NCBI GenBank assembly: GCA_023954035.1
Contig: JAMLIT010000022.1
Coordinates: forward strand, 1-57,597
DNA length: 57,597 nucleotides
Direction: 5' to 3'
Source of the DNA: Burkholderiaceae bacterium
GTDB lineage: Bacteria; Pseudomonadota; Gammaproteobacteria; Burkholderiales; Burkholderiaceae_C
Both the position numbers and the translations under genes were made by a program. The notes beneath the pieces are model-generated. The model was given only the letters and a program-made list of their open reading frames with translations, made no database searches and had not been told where the DNA came from. Shown here piece by piece: positions 16,665 through 26,300 of this stretch (position 1 is its first letter; every line of letters begins with the position of its first letter).

Positions 16665-17840
16665 ATGACCCACCTTCGCACCCGCGCCGTCCACGCCGGC
16701 CAACACCCCGATCCCGCCAGCGGCGCCATCGCCATGCCGATCACGCAAAGCACGGCTTTTGCCTATGGCAGCCTGGAGCGCGGCGCGGCCATTTTTGCCG
16801 GCGAGGCCGAGGGCTACCGCTACGGCCGCTATGGCAATCCCACCGTGGCCGCGCTGGAAGCCAAGATGGCCGACCTGGAAGGCGCCGAGGCGGCCGTGGC
16901 TTTTGCCAGCGGCACAGCGGCCACGGCCGCCACGGTGCTGGCACTGTTGCAACCCAGAGACGAGCTCGTGTTTCTGGGCCCGCTGTACGGCGGCACCGAA
17001 GGCTTGCTGCGCTCGCTGGGCGAGCGCTGGGGCCTGCGCGTGACCGACGCCACGGCCACCGGCCTGGCGGCCAGCTTGGGCCCCGCCACGCGCATGGTCT
17101 GGGTGGAGCCGCTGACCAACCCCGGCCTGCAAATGCACGACCTGGCCACCGTGGCCGCCACGGCCCATGCCCACGGCGCCATCACGGTGGCCGACAACAC
17201 CTTCTGCACGCCGTGCCTGACGCGCCCGCTGGCGCATGGCATCGACCTGGTGGTGCATTCCATGACCAAGTACCTGGGCGGCCACGGCGACGCCACGGGC
17301 GGGCTGGTGGCGGGCAGGGCGGCCCACATTGCGCAAATCCGCAAGACGGGCCTGGGCCATATCGGCGCCAGCCTGGCCGCGCAAGAGGCTTTTTTGTTCC
17401 TGCGCGGCATCAAGACGCTGCCCCTGCGCATGGGGGCGCACTGCGAAGGGGCGCAGGCCGTAGCTGAGTTTCTTGCCAGCCACCCCGCCGTGCGCACCGT
17501 GCACTACCCCGGCTTGCCCAGCCACCCGCAGCACGCCCTGGCGCTGCGCCAGATGGACGGCGGCTTTGGCGGCATGGTGACCTTGGAACTGGCACGGGGC
17601 GAGCGCTCCGCTGCTGCCGGCGTGCTCAATGCGCTCAAACTTTTCGCTCAGGCCGTATCGCTTGGCGACGTGGACAGCCTGGCCTGCCACCCGGCCAGCA
17701 CCACGCACAGCTTTGTCTCGCCCGAGGCGCGCGCGGCGGCCGGCGTGGGGGAGGGGATGATCCGGCTGAGCGTGGGGATTGAGCATCCGGACGATCTGAT
17801 AGCCGACCTCGACCAGGCGCTGGCAAGCTTGGCCGCGTAG
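16665..17840 (+). CDS. PLP-dependent trans-sulfuration enzyme (cystathionine beta-lyase / gamma-synthase family)
   Basis: 391-residue Cys/Met-metabolism PLP enzyme. The lysine that binds PLP is in SMTKYLGGHGDATGG near residue 204, with YGRYGNPTV near residue 50, the phosphate-binding SGTAA near residue 84, and ADNTFCTPCLTRPL before the lysine. The family includes MetC, MetB, MetZ and methionine gamma-lyase; sequence alone does not separate them. The ATG at 16665 has the ribosome site GAAAGA; an earlier in-frame ATG at 16629 lies in the repeat. The gene stands alone, 153 bp ahead of a redox operon. Confidence 0.9.
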   Translation: MTHLRTRAVHAGQHPDPASGAIAMPITQSTAFAYGSLERGAAIFAGEAEGYRYGRYGNPTVAALEAKMADLEGAEAAVAFASGTAATAATVLALLQPRDELVFLGPLYGGTEGLLRSLGERWGLRVTDATATGLAASLGPATRMVWVEPLTNPGLQMHDLATVAATAHAHGAITVADNTFCTPCLTRPLAHGIDLVVHSMTKYLGGHGDATGGLVAGRAAHIAQIRKTGLGHIGASLAAQEAFLFLRGIKTLPLRMGAHCEGAQAVAEFLASHPAVRTVHYPGLPSHPQHALALRQMDGGFGGMVTLELARGERSAAAGVLNALKLFAQAVSLGDVDSLACHPASTTHSFVSPEARAAAGVGEGMIRLSVGIEHPDDLIADLDQALASLAA

Positions 17841-17993
17841 TTGCCCAAGCCCCTGCTGGTTGGTGCGCTGCGCGCACAGGCGTAGGCTGTCGCCAGCTTT
17901 GCATGGAAGCACCAGGCGCCTGCTTCCTCCTATCTCTTGTGGACCGGGTGCAGAGTGCAAATCAGGGCGCCGCTTCCGACGGAGGAGAAACGC

Positions 17994-19550
17994 ATGAGCG
18001 ATACCCCAACCCCTTTGCTGGGCGACGATTTCGCGGAGGGCATAGCGCTCGAGCGCATTGCCGAAGGCGCCATGCTGCTGGGCCACGCCCACGGCGAGGC
18101 GCTGCTGCTGTCGCGCCACGGCGGCCAACTGTTTGCCGTCGGCGCCACCTGCACGCACTACGGCGGCCCGCTGGCCGAAGGGCTGGTGGTCGGCGACACG
18201 GTGCGCTGCCCCTGGCACCACGCGGCGTTCAGCCTGCGCACCGGCGAGGCGCTGCGCGCGCCGGCCCTGGGGGGCGTCGGTTGTTGGCAGGTGGAGGAGC
18301 GGGGCGGCAAGGCCTACGTCACCGGCAAGCGCATGGCGGGCCCCACATCCCATGCCGCGAAGGCTGGGGCGCCGGAATCCATCGTCATCGTGGGTGGCGG
18401 TACGGCTGGGCAGGCCGCTGCTGAAACGCTGCGCCGCGAAGGCTACGCCGGGCCGGTGACGCTGCTCAGCAGCGACACGCATCTGCCCTGCGATCGACCG
18501 AACCTGTCGAAGAACTTCCTGGCGGGCACGGCTCCTGCCGAGTGGCTTTCGCTGCGGCCGGCAGAGTTTTATCAGGAGCAGAACATCGACGTGCGCCTGG
18601 CGACCCAGGTGGTGGGCATCGACCCCGTTCAGCGCCAGTTGCAACTGGCCGATGGCAGCCACCTCGCCTATGGCGCGCTGCTGCTCGCTACCGGCGCCGA
18701 GCCGGTTCGGCTGGATCTTCCCGGTGCCCATTTGCCGCATGTGCACGTGCTGCGCACGCAGGCCGATGGCGAAGCATTGGCCAAGGCTGCAGAAGGCGCC
18801 CAACGCGCCGTTGTCATTGGCGCGAGCTTCATTGGCCTGGAGGTTGCGGCGTCGCTGCGTGCCCGCAACGTCGAGGTGCACGTGGTGGGGCGCGAGAGCG
18901 TCCTGATGGAAAAGGTGCTGGGGCCGCAGGTGGGCGCCTATCTGAAGAAGCTGCACGAAAAGAACGGTGTGGTGTTTCACCTGGGCACCGACCCGGTCAG
19001 CATCGACGCGCAGGCAGTCAGCTTGCGCAGCGGCGAAACGCTCCCTGCCGACCTGGTGGTGGTGGGTGTTGGCGTGCGCCCGGCACTGGCGCTGGCTGAA
19101 CAAGCCGGTCTGGCCATGGACCGAGGCGTGGCGGTCGATGAATACCTGCAAACCAGCGTGCCCGGCATTTACGCAGCGGGCGATATCGCGCGCTGGCCCG
19201 ACCCGGCCACGGGCGAGCGCATCCGTGTCGAGCACTGGGTGGTGGCTGGCCGCCAGGGCCAGACAGCCGCGCGCAATCTGCTGGGTCAGCGCGAACGCTT
19301 TGACGCCGTCCCCTTCTTCTGGACCGAACAGTACGACTTTGCCCTGGCCTATGTCGGCCACGCCGAGGGCTGGGACGAAGCGCTGATCGACGGCAACCTG
19401 GAGCAGCAGGACTGCCGCATCACTTACCGCCGCGCTGGCAAAGCACAGGCGGTGGCTGTAGTGCACCGCGACTTGGACGGGCTGCGTGCCGAAGTCGAGA
19501 TGGAGCGCGCCATGGCTGGAACAAATGGCATTGCAAAAGCACGGCCATGA
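17994..19550 (+). CDS. Rieske [2Fe-2S] / FAD-dependent NAD(P)H reductase fusion (AIF-L type)
   Basis: 518-residue fusion. The N-terminal Rieske domain (about 10-105) has both ligand motifs, CTHYGG and CPWHH. A pyridine nucleotide-disulfide oxidoreductase domain follows (about 125-500) with FAD loop VIVGGGTAGQAAAETL, NAD loop AVVIGASFIGLEVAASL and the FAD-contacting GIYAAGDIARW. The layout matches AIF-like (AIFM3) and bacterial ferredoxin-reductase-like proteins that pass electrons from NAD(P)H through FAD and the cluster. The start follows a strong GGAGGAGA site. It overlaps DUF488 by 4 bp and heads an operon with two AhpD-like proteins, which suggests redox or peroxide defence. The acceptor is unknown. 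Confidence 0.92.
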   Translation: MSDTPTPLLGDDFAEGIALERIAEGAMLLGHAHGEALLLSRHGGQLFAVGATCTHYGGPLAEGLVVGDTVRCPWHHAAFSLRTGEALRAPALGGVGCWQVEERGGKAYVTGKRMAGPTSHAAKAGAPESIVIVGGGTAGQAAAETLRREGYAGPVTLLSSDTHLPCDRPNLSKNFLAGTAPAEWLSLRPAEFYQEQNIDVRLATQVVGIDPVQRQLQLADGSHLAYGALLLATGAEPVRLDLPGAHLPHVHVLRTQADGEALAKAAEGAQRAVVIGASFIGLEVAASLRARNVEVHVVGRESVLMEKVLGPQVGAYLKKLHEKNGVVFHLGTDPVSIDAQAVSLRSGETLPADLVVVGVGVRPALALAEQAGLAMDRGVAVDEYLQTSVPGIYAAGDIARWPDPATGERIRVEHWVVAGRQGQTAARNLLGQRERFDAVPFFWTEQYDFALAYVGHAEGWDEALIDGNLEQQDCRITYRRAGKAQAVAVVHRDLDGLRAEVEMERAMAGTNGIAKARP

Positions 19551-19933
19551 CGCACCCGGTGCCTGCCAGCCATGTGCTGATCAAGCGCGCCTACGAGCCA
19601 CCTGCGCCGCAAGACGGTGCCCGCATTCTCATCGACCGCCTATGGCCGCGCGGTATCAAGAAGGAAGCCCTGGTGCTGGACCAATGGGCCAAGGAGCTTG
19701 CGCCCAGCACGGCGCTGCGCCAATGGTTTGGGCACGAGCCGGCGCGCTGGGCCGAGTTCCAAAAGCGCTACGCAGTCGAGCTGCAAGCCCAGGCCGAGGC
19801 GCTGGACGCCTTGCGTGCGCGGGCGCGCCACAGCACCGTGACCCTGGTCTATGGCGTACATGACGAAGCCCACAACAACGCGGTCGTGGTGCGCGCCCTG
19901 CTGCTGGCACCCAGCCGCTCGGCGCCGCCTTGA
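19547..19933 (+). CDS. DUF488 family protein
   Basis: 128-residue protein with the DUF488 hallmarks: IDRLWPRGIKKEAL near residue 29, DQWAKELAPSTALRQWFGH near residues 44-62 and TLVYGVHDEAHNNAVVV near residues 98-114. The family is widespread and its activity is not firmly established. The start codon overlaps the stop of the Rieske/FAD gene (ATGA), so translation is coupled. No membrane segment or signal is present. Within this operon it may be an accessory to redox enzymes, which is inference from position only. Confidence 0.88.
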   Translation: MTHPVPASHVLIKRAYEPPAPQDGARILIDRLWPRGIKKEALVLDQWAKELAPSTALRQWFGHEPARWAEFQKRYAVELQAQAEALDALRARARHSTVTLVYGVHDEAHNNAVVVRALLLAPSRSAPP

Positions 19934-19983
19934 GGGGCATGCAAGCCGCCCAACCCAATCCTGTACTTTTTGAGGAGCATTCG

Positions 19984-20451
19984 ATGCAGCAACGCCTTGA
20001 TTACAAACAAGCCGCCCCAGCCGCCTTCCAGGCCATGCTGGGGCTGGAAAACTACGTGCGCCAGTCGGGCCTGGAGCACAGCCTGCTGGAACTGGTGAAG
20101 ACGCGCGTGTCGCAAATCAACGGCTGCGCCTACTGTCTGGACATGCACACCAAGGACGCCCGAGCCGCTGGCGAGACCGAGCAGCGCCTGTACCTGCTGC
20201 CTGCCTGGCGCGAAACCAGTTTCTATTCCGAACGCGAGCGCGCCGCCCTGGCCTGGGCCGAAGCCGTGACGCAACTGGGCCCGCACGGCATTCCCGATGC
20301 GCTGTACGACGAGGTACGCGGCCAATTCGACGAAAAGGCGCTGGTGGACCTGACGCTGGCGACCATTGCCATCAATGGCTGGAACCGCCTGGCGATCCCG
20401 TTTCGCTCGGAGGCCGGAACCTACCAGCCACCCAAGGCCCATGCCGCCTGA
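19984..20451 (+). CDS. Carboxymuconolactone decarboxylase/AhpD-like protein 1
   Basis: 155-residue alkylhydroperoxidase-like protein. The redox motif is NGCAYCLDMH near residue 50, a CxxC followed by His as in AhpD. The length and the segment RERAALAWAEAVTQLG fit the AhpD core subfamily of about 150 residues, some of which reduce peroxides via lipoyl proteins. The ATG at 19984 follows GAGGAG. The gene lies 50 bp downstream of DUF488 and 28 bp upstream of a second, shorter member of the same superfamily. True substrate unknown, but the CxxC makes a thiol-redox role likely rather than lactone decarboxylation. Confidence 0.9.
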   Translation: MQQRLDYKQAAPAAFQAMLGLENYVRQSGLEHSLLELVKTRVSQINGCAYCLDMHTKDARAAGETEQRLYLLPAWRETSFYSERERAALAWAEAVTQLGPHGIPDALYDEVRGQFDEKALVDLTLATIAINGWNRLAIPFRSEAGTYQPPKAHAA

Positions 20452-20479
20452 CCGATCCCGGTTTTGAAAGGAGCTTCCC

Positions 20480-20833
20480 ATGGACGAATCCCTCTACCCC
20501 CACGCTGGCGCCGACATCGCGCGCAAGCGCCGCGAACTGGCGCCGGAGCCGCTCAACGCCTTCAAGGCCTTCAGCGCCGCTGTTTTTGCCGACGGGGCCT
20601 TGCCAGCCAAGACCAAGCAGATCATTGCCGTCGCGGTGGCGCATGTGACGCAGTGCCCATACTGCATTCGCGGGCACACGCAGGCGGCGCTCAAGGCCGG
20701 CGCCACGCAAGCCGAAATCATGGAAGCGATCTGGGTGTCGGCCGAGATGCGCGCCGGCGCTGCCTATGCGCACTCGGCGCTGGCCATCGACACCCTGCTG
20801 CATGCTGATCCACCAGCTGGTGTCAGCGCCTGA
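20480..20833 (+). CDS. Carboxymuconolactone decarboxylase/AhpD-like protein 2
   Basis: 117-residue member of the same superfamily, the size of a single-domain CMD protein. The motif CPYCIRGHTQAA near residue 55 again gives CxxC plus His. A good ribosome site (AAAGGAG) precedes the ATG. It is the last gene of the Rieske/DUF488/AhpD operon and is only distantly similar to the gene before it, so the pair is not a recent duplication. A copy of the dispersed repeat follows the stop codon and could end the transcript against the convergent tolC-like gene. Confidence 0.9.
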   Translation: MDESLYPHAGADIARKRRELAPEPLNAFKAFSAAVFADGALPAKTKQIIAVAVAHVTQCPYCIRGHTQAALKAGATQAEIMEAIWVSAEMRAGAAYAHSALAIDTLLHADPPAGVSA

Positions 20834-20852
20834 GGGGAGCACCAAAGCGGCA

Positions 20853-20913
20853 GGTTGCTATTCAAAATATAGCTTCCTGCGCTTGCTGGTATTGCGCTAA
20901 GGGGCTTTTTTTG
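20853..20913. repeat. Dispersed palindromic element, copy 5
   Basis: TTGCTATTCAAAATATAGC leads into TTCCTGCGCTTGC, then TTGCGCTAAGGGGC and a run of seven T (20906-20912). It separates the AhpD operon from the convergent tolC-like gene. Its right end encodes the last residues (KKAP) and the stop of the latter. Confidence 0.88.
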
Positions 20914-22231
20914 TCAAAAGTTGATCAATGGCCCGCACGGAATCCAGGTCCAGCGTGCCCGCCGCCTGGCGCAGCTTGAGCGTGCCCAGAAGCACGTTGT
21001 AGCGCGCCTGGGCCAGGTCGCGCTGGGTCTGGTAGAGCTGGCTCTGGGCGTTGAGTACGTCGATGTTGATGCGCACGCCCACCTGGTAGCCCAGCTGGTT
21101 GGCTTCGAGCGCGCTCTTGCTGGAGCGTTCGGCGGCTTCCAGGGCTGCGACCTGGCCACGGCCCGATTCCAGGCCGAAGTAGGCGGCGCGGGTGCTCTGG
21201 GCAATGGCGCGGCGTGTGGTTTCCAGATCGGCGCGCGCCTTTTCTTCGAGCGCCAGGGTTTCGCGCACGCGGTTCTGAACGGCAAAGCCGGCAAACAGCG
21301 GCAGGTTGAGTGCCACGCCCACGCTGGCGTTGGTGGTGCGCGAATTCACGCGAGGCGCTGTCACCGTGCCACGCGGGTAGTGGGCGACGCTGTAGCCGGC
21401 TTGCAGGTCCACCGTGGGCAGATGGCCGGTCTCGGCTTTTTGGGTCTCCAGCCGGGCCACGTCAAGGGCGATGGCGGCGGCGCGCACCTGCGGCTGCTCG
21501 CTTTGCGCGGTCTGAACCCAGGCAATGACGCTTTCGGGTGTGGGTTCGGGCAGGCGCGCGGGCTGGGCCAGCGGCACAGGTTCGGCGTTGGGGCGGCCGG
21601 TGACCTGCTCCAGCGCCAGGCGCTTGACGCGCAGATCGTTCTCGGCGGCAATCTCCTGCGCGCGCACCAGGTCAAAGCGTGCTTGCGCCTCGCGCGAATC
21701 GGTGATGGTGGAGGTGCCGACTTCAAAATTGCGCTTGGCGGCAGCCAGTTGCTCGCCCACAGCGGCCTTTTGCGCCTGCACGGAAGCGAGCGTGTCCTGC
21801 GCGGCGAGCACATCGAAATAGGCCTGACTCACGCGCACCAGCAAATCCTGCGTGGCGCCTTCGAGTTGTACGCGCGCCAGGTCCACGCCTCGCTTGCCCT
21901 GCTGGTTGGCAATGGCATTGGCGGGACGAAACAAGGGCTGCGAAGCGCTGATGGCCAGGTTCTGCGTGACTGGGTGCGCGCCGACCGGCGGGCGTGACAC
22001 CTCGGTATCGGCCACCGACCAACCCGCCGACAAGCCCGCGCTGGGCAGCAGGCCGGCGCGCGCCTGGCCGGCGCGGCCCTCGGCGGCGTCGAGCTGGGCG
22101 CGGGCCGATTGCCAGCTCGAATCGATCTCGCTGGCCGACTGCACCAGCTCCAGCAGGCTTTGCGCACGCGCGGGCGCCGCAAACGCGGCTGCCAGAGCCA
22201 GGGACAGGGAGACGAGCCGGATCGGATGCAT
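20897..22231 (-). CDS. TolC-family outer membrane efflux protein
   Basis: 444-residue outer-membrane channel of type I secretion and RND tripartite pumps. A signal peptide is clear (MHPIRLVSLSLALAAAFAAPARAQ, cleaved near residue 23, here given as its two parts joined). Two OEP repeats follow with long coiled-coil helices rich in Ala, Gln, Glu and Arg, such as the segment ending DVLNAQSQLYQTQRDLAQARYN. The length and motifs match TolC and not the lipoprotein NodT group, since no lipobox Cys follows the signal. It ends the efflux operon, 52 bp after the rhodanese gene. The C-terminal KKAP and stop codon come from repeat copy 5. Confidence 0.92.
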   Translation of the reverse strand: MHPIRLVSLSLALAAAFAAPARAQSLLELVQSASEIDSSWQSARAQLDAAEGRAGQARAGLLPSAGLSAGWSVADTEVSRPPVGAHPVTQNLAISASQPLFRPANAIANQQGKRGVDLARVQLEGATQDLLVRVSQAYFDVLAAQDTLASVQAQKAAVGEQLAAAKRNFEVGTSTITDSREAQARFDLVRAQEIAAENDLRVKRLALEQVTGRPNAEPVPLAQPARLPEPTPESVIAWVQTAQSEQPQVRAAAIALDVARLETQKAETGHLPTVDLQAGYSVAHYPRGTVTAPRVNSRTTNASVGVALNLPLFAGFAVQNRVRETLALEEKARADLETTRRAIAQSTRAAYFGLESGRGQVAALEAAERSSKSALEANQLGYQVGVRINIDVLNAQSQLYQTQRDLAQARYNVLLGTLKLRQAAGTLDLDSVRAIDQLLTKKAP

Positions 22232-22283
22232 GAAGTTCTTTCGAGAAGAGCGGTTCGAAAAAGAGAAAACCGAACAATGGGCT

Positions 22284-22625
22284 TCAGTAGCGCGGCACCG
22301 CCGGGTCGCATTCACCCGACCAGGCGTTGATACCGCCCGCAATATTGGCGACGTGAGCAAAGCCGTTGCGTTCCAAAAACAGCGCCACGTTCTGGCTGCG
22401 CGCACCGTGGTGGCACAGGCAGGCGACGGGCTGATCCGGGTCCAGTGCCGCCAGTTGCGCGGGCACACTGGCCATGGGAATGGCACGCAATTCAAAACCG
22501 TCTGCCTGGACGCTGGCCAGCGCCACCTCCCAGGGCTCGCGCACATCGAGCACCAGGGGCGCAGCGTCTGCGCCCTCGGCCGCAAACCACGCCGCCAAGG
22601 CGCTGGGACGAACCTGATCGACCAT
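22284..22625 (-). CDS. Rhodanese-like domain protein
   Basis: 113-residue single-domain sulfurtransferase. The active-site loop CHHGARS near residue 70 supplies the persulfide-forming Cys; LVLDVREPWE near residue 24 is the family N-terminal motif. The loop resembles GlpE/PspE-like cytosolic rhodaneses. No signal peptide. It lies 8 bp downstream of pcm and upstream of tolC, an order often seen in Burkholderiales. Natural sulfur donor and acceptor unknown. Confidence 0.92.
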   Translation of the reverse strand: MVDQVRPSALAAWFAAEGADAAPLVLDVREPWEVALASVQADGFELRAIPMASVPAQLAALDPDQPVACLCHHGARSQNVALFLERNGFAHVANIAGGINAWSGECDPAVPRY

Positions 22626-22633
22626 CGCAGCGC

Positions 22634-23341
22634 TTAGAAGCGAAAGCCCGAAGGCTCGGGGAAGTTGCGCAGACGCGGTGCCACCGTGTCCCAGGGCAGG
22701 GTGGTCTCAAAGCGCTCGCCAAAGCGGCGCACCAGCGTCATGCGCATCATGGGGTCTTCGCCGACGATGGCGGCCAGGCGCCCGCCGTCGCGCAGCAGCG
22801 CGAGCAGTTCCTGCGGGACGGCTGCGACGGAGCCGCTGAGCAGGATGACGTCAAACGGGCCGTCGGGAATGGGACCCGAGCCGTCGCCCACGCGCACCGC
22901 GGCATTGCGCACGCCCGTGCGCTGCAAATTGGTCTGTGCCATCGTGGCCAGTTCGGGTTCGATCTCCAGGCTCACCACCTGATCTGCCAGCTGCGCCAGC
23001 AAGGCGGCCATGTAGCCCGAACCTGCGCCGATCTCCAGCACGCGGTCGTCGGGGCGCAGCAGCAAATCCTGCAGCAGGCGCGCCTCCACCTTGGGTGCCA
23101 GCATGCACTCGCCCTTGCGCACCGCTTCCTCGGCATTGCCACGCAGCGGAATCTCGAAGTCCATGAAGGCGAGGCTGCGGTAGGCCAGCGGCACGAACTC
23201 TTCGCGGCGTACGCGGCCCAGCGCGTCCAGCGTCTGGCCGTCGTAGACGTTCCAGGCGCGGATCTGCTGCTCGATCATGTTGTAGCGCGCCTGCTCCAGC
23301 GCGTCGGATTTGTCAGCCGACGAGTTCAGGGGAAAGTTCAT
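22634..23341 (-). CDS. pcm: Protein-L-isoaspartate O-methyltransferase-like protein
   Basis: 235-residue SAM-dependent methyltransferase of the PCMT family, which repairs isoaspartyl residues. The SAM motif I VLEIGAGSGYMAALLAQLA near residue 104 is intact and is followed by the acidic residue in SLEIEPELA; RAWNVYDGQTLDALGRVRREEFVP near residues 28-51 is the family N-terminal pattern. GGAGACAC before the ATG serves as ribosome site. Compared with E. coli Pcm the N-terminus is longer, as in the betaproteobacterial group that neighbours tolC. It sits 54 bp after the RND pump gene, so it is likely carried on the same transcript. Confidence 0.88.
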   Translation of the reverse strand: MNFPLNSSADKSDALEQARYNMIEQQIRAWNVYDGQTLDALGRVRREEFVPLAYRSLAFMDFEIPLRGNAEEAVRKGECMLAPKVEARLLQDLLLRPDDRVLEIGAGSGYMAALLAQLADQVVSLEIEPELATMAQTNLQRTGVRNAAVRVGDGSGPIPDGPFDVILLSGSVAAVPQELLALLRDGGRLAAIVGEDPMMRMTLVRRFGERFETTLPWDTVAPRLRNFPEPSGFRF

Positions 23342-23395
23342 GGTGTGTCTCCGAAGGGAAGAACAAAAAAGGACATTCAGGGCAAACCCTTGATT

Positions 23396-26300
23396 TTAGG
23401 CGCTGGCCCCGCGCCACTTGCGCCGCAGCCAGACCGCCAGGTCATCCATGTAGCAGTACACGACAGGCACCACCACCAGAGTCAGCAACGACGAAGTGAT
23501 GACGCCGCCGATCACGGCCTGGCCCATGGGGGCGCGCTGCTCCGAGCCTTCGCTCATGGCAAAGGCCAGTGGCAGCATGCCGAAGATCATGGCCAGCGTG
23601 GTCATCAGAATAGGGCGCAGCCGCACGCGTGCGGCCAGCAGCAGCGCCTCGGCGCGCGGCAGCCCGGGCTGCAGCGTGCCGTCTTCGCCCACATGCTCCT
23701 CGCGCGAGCGAATGGCAAAGTCCACCAGCAAGATGGCGTTTTTGGTGACCAGTCCCATCAGCATGACGATGCCGATGATGGAGAACATGGAGAGCGCCGA
23801 GCCAAAAATCAGCAGCGCCAGGACCACACCAATGAGCGTCAGCGGCAGCGCCGTCATCAGTGCCAGGGGCTGCAGAAAGCTTTTGAACTGGCTGGCCAGA
23901 ATCATGTAGATGAACACGATGGCCAGCAGCAGCGCGGAGATGGCGTAGCCAAAGGCCTCGGCCATGTTTTTGGTGGAACCGCCAAACTGGTAGCCGTAGC
24001 CCGGGGGAAAGGTGATGCCTTCCAGCACCTTGCGGATGTCGGCCGAGACTTCCCCGGTGGTTCGGTGGTAGACGTTGGCGCTGATGGCTACTTCGCGCGT
24101 CATGTCGCGCCGGTTGATCTGGTTGGGGCCGGTGGATTCGCGCACCTGCGCCACCTGGCCGAGCCGAACCGTGCGCGTGCCGCCATCGGCGGCCGCCAGG
24201 GTAAAGGGCAGGCGCTCGATCTGCGCCGGTGTGGCGCGTGCCTCGGGCGCCAGGCGCACGTTCACGTCGTAGGTCTGGTCGTCGGGGGCGCGCCAGTTGC
24301 CCACCGTCTGGCCGGCAATCAGGGTGCGCAAGCTTGACGCCACCGAACCGACCGAGAGGCCCAGATCGGACGCCGCGTCGCGCCGCAGGTCCACGGCAAT
24401 CACCGGTTTTTCCGCCTTCAGGCTGGAATCAAGATCGACCAGGCCGGGCACGCGCTTGAGCCCTGCGGTGACCTGGCGGGTCAGGCGCTCGAGCTCCTGC
24501 AGATCCTGGCCCTTGAGCGAAAACTCGATCTGCTTTTGTCCCCCTACGGGATCGAGCAGACCGACGTGCGTCACCGTGATGCCTGCCACCTGGTGCAGAC
24601 GCTCGCGCAGCAAGGCAGACATGACGGCAACGTCGCGCTCGCGCTCCTTGCGGTCGGTCAGGCGCACGTAAATGCTGCCGTAGATCTTGCCGTTGGCGCT
24701 GCCGGTGTTGATCGTCGCCAGGGTGTAGCGCACCTCGGGGAATGAACGCACCACGGCTTGCACCTGGCGCGCCTTGGCCTCGGTGGCCTCCAGGGAGGAG
24801 CCAACCGGCGTGTAGAAATTGATCGTGGTTTCGGAAAAATCGGCTGCGGGAACGAACTCGGTACCCAAAAGCGGCACCATGAAAATGCTCAGCACAAAAA
24901 TGCCCAGGGCCAGCGCCAGGGTTTTGAGCTTGTGCACCAGCGACCAGGCCAGCACCTTCTGGTAACCCTGCGCCAGGCTTTCGGTGGCGTTGTCGAACCA
25001 GCCCGTCACCCGGCCAATGGTGCGGCCGTACCAGCTGCGGTCTTCCACGCGCTTGCCGTGGGCGTGAATGCTGGGGTCTTCCCAGATGGAGGACAGCATG
25101 GGGTCGAGCGTGAAGCTGACAAACATCGAAATCAGCACCGCCGCGACGATGGTGATGCCGAACTCGTGAAAGAACTTGCCGATGATGCCGCCCATGAAAC
25201 CGATGGGCAGAAACACGGCCACGATGGAGAGCGTGGTCGCCAGCACCGCCAGGCCAATCTCCTGCGTGCCCTCCATGGCCGCGGCAAAACTTCCTTTTCC
25301 CATCTGCACGTGGCGCACGATGTTCTCGCGCACCACGATGGCGTCGTCGATCAAGAGGCCCACACACAGGCTGAGTGCCATCAGCGTAATCATGTTGATG
25401 GTGAAGCCAAACCAGTACATGAACAAAAAAGTGCCGATGATGGAAATCGGCAGCGTCAGGCCCGTGATGACCGTCGAACGCCAGGAGTTGAGGAACAAAA
25501 AGACGATCAGCACCGTCAGCGCAGCGCCTTCAATCAAGGTTTCGCGCACGTTTTCCACCGCCACGCGGATGGGGCGCGCGGTGTCGCCAATGGTCTCCAG
25601 TCGCACCCCAGGGGGAAGTTCGGCACGCAGCGCGGCCACGGCTGCGTTCAAGCCGTCGACCACCTCGATGGTGTTCTCGCCCTGGGCCTTCTGTACCGAC
25701 AGCAGCAGCGTGCGCTGGCCGTTGTAGAGCGCCAGGCTCTCGACCTCCTCGGCACCGTCTTCGACCCGCGCGAGCTGCTCGATGCGCACAGGTGCGCCCG
25801 CGCTGGCTTGACCAGCGGCTCCCGATCCTTTTCGGGCGACGATGATGCGGCCGAAATCTTCGGGCCGCTTCATGCGCGCGTCGATCTGCACCACGCGCTC
25901 CTGGTTCAGCGAGCGGATGGCGCCCAGAGGCAGGTCCTGGTTTTCGCTGCGCACCGCATTCACCACCTGCTCAGGCGTGATGCCGAAGGCCTCCAGCGCC
26001 TCGGGCTGCAGGTAGATGTTGATCTCGCGCCGCGTTGCGCCCACCAAATTGACCGCGCCCACGCCCCGCACGTTCTCCAGGCGCTTCCTCAAGATCTGGT
26101 CGGCCCAGGTAGTCAGTGCCAGCGGTGACAGTGGCCGTTCCGCGCCGGCCTCAGGCAGCACGGCCAAGGACCAGACGGCCCGGCTGGCCGGGTCAAAGCG
26201 CAGTACCCGCGGTTCCTTGACCTCGTCGCGCAGCAGCGGGCGCACGATGGCAACCTTCTCGCGCACGTCTTCGGCCGCCTTGCGTCCGTCAATATGCAGC

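Noticed and set aside
16620-19466. Minus-strand open frame of 948 codons opposite the trans-sulfuration and Rieske/FAD genes
   Set aside because: It spans two genuine plus-strand genes and has shadow composition only.
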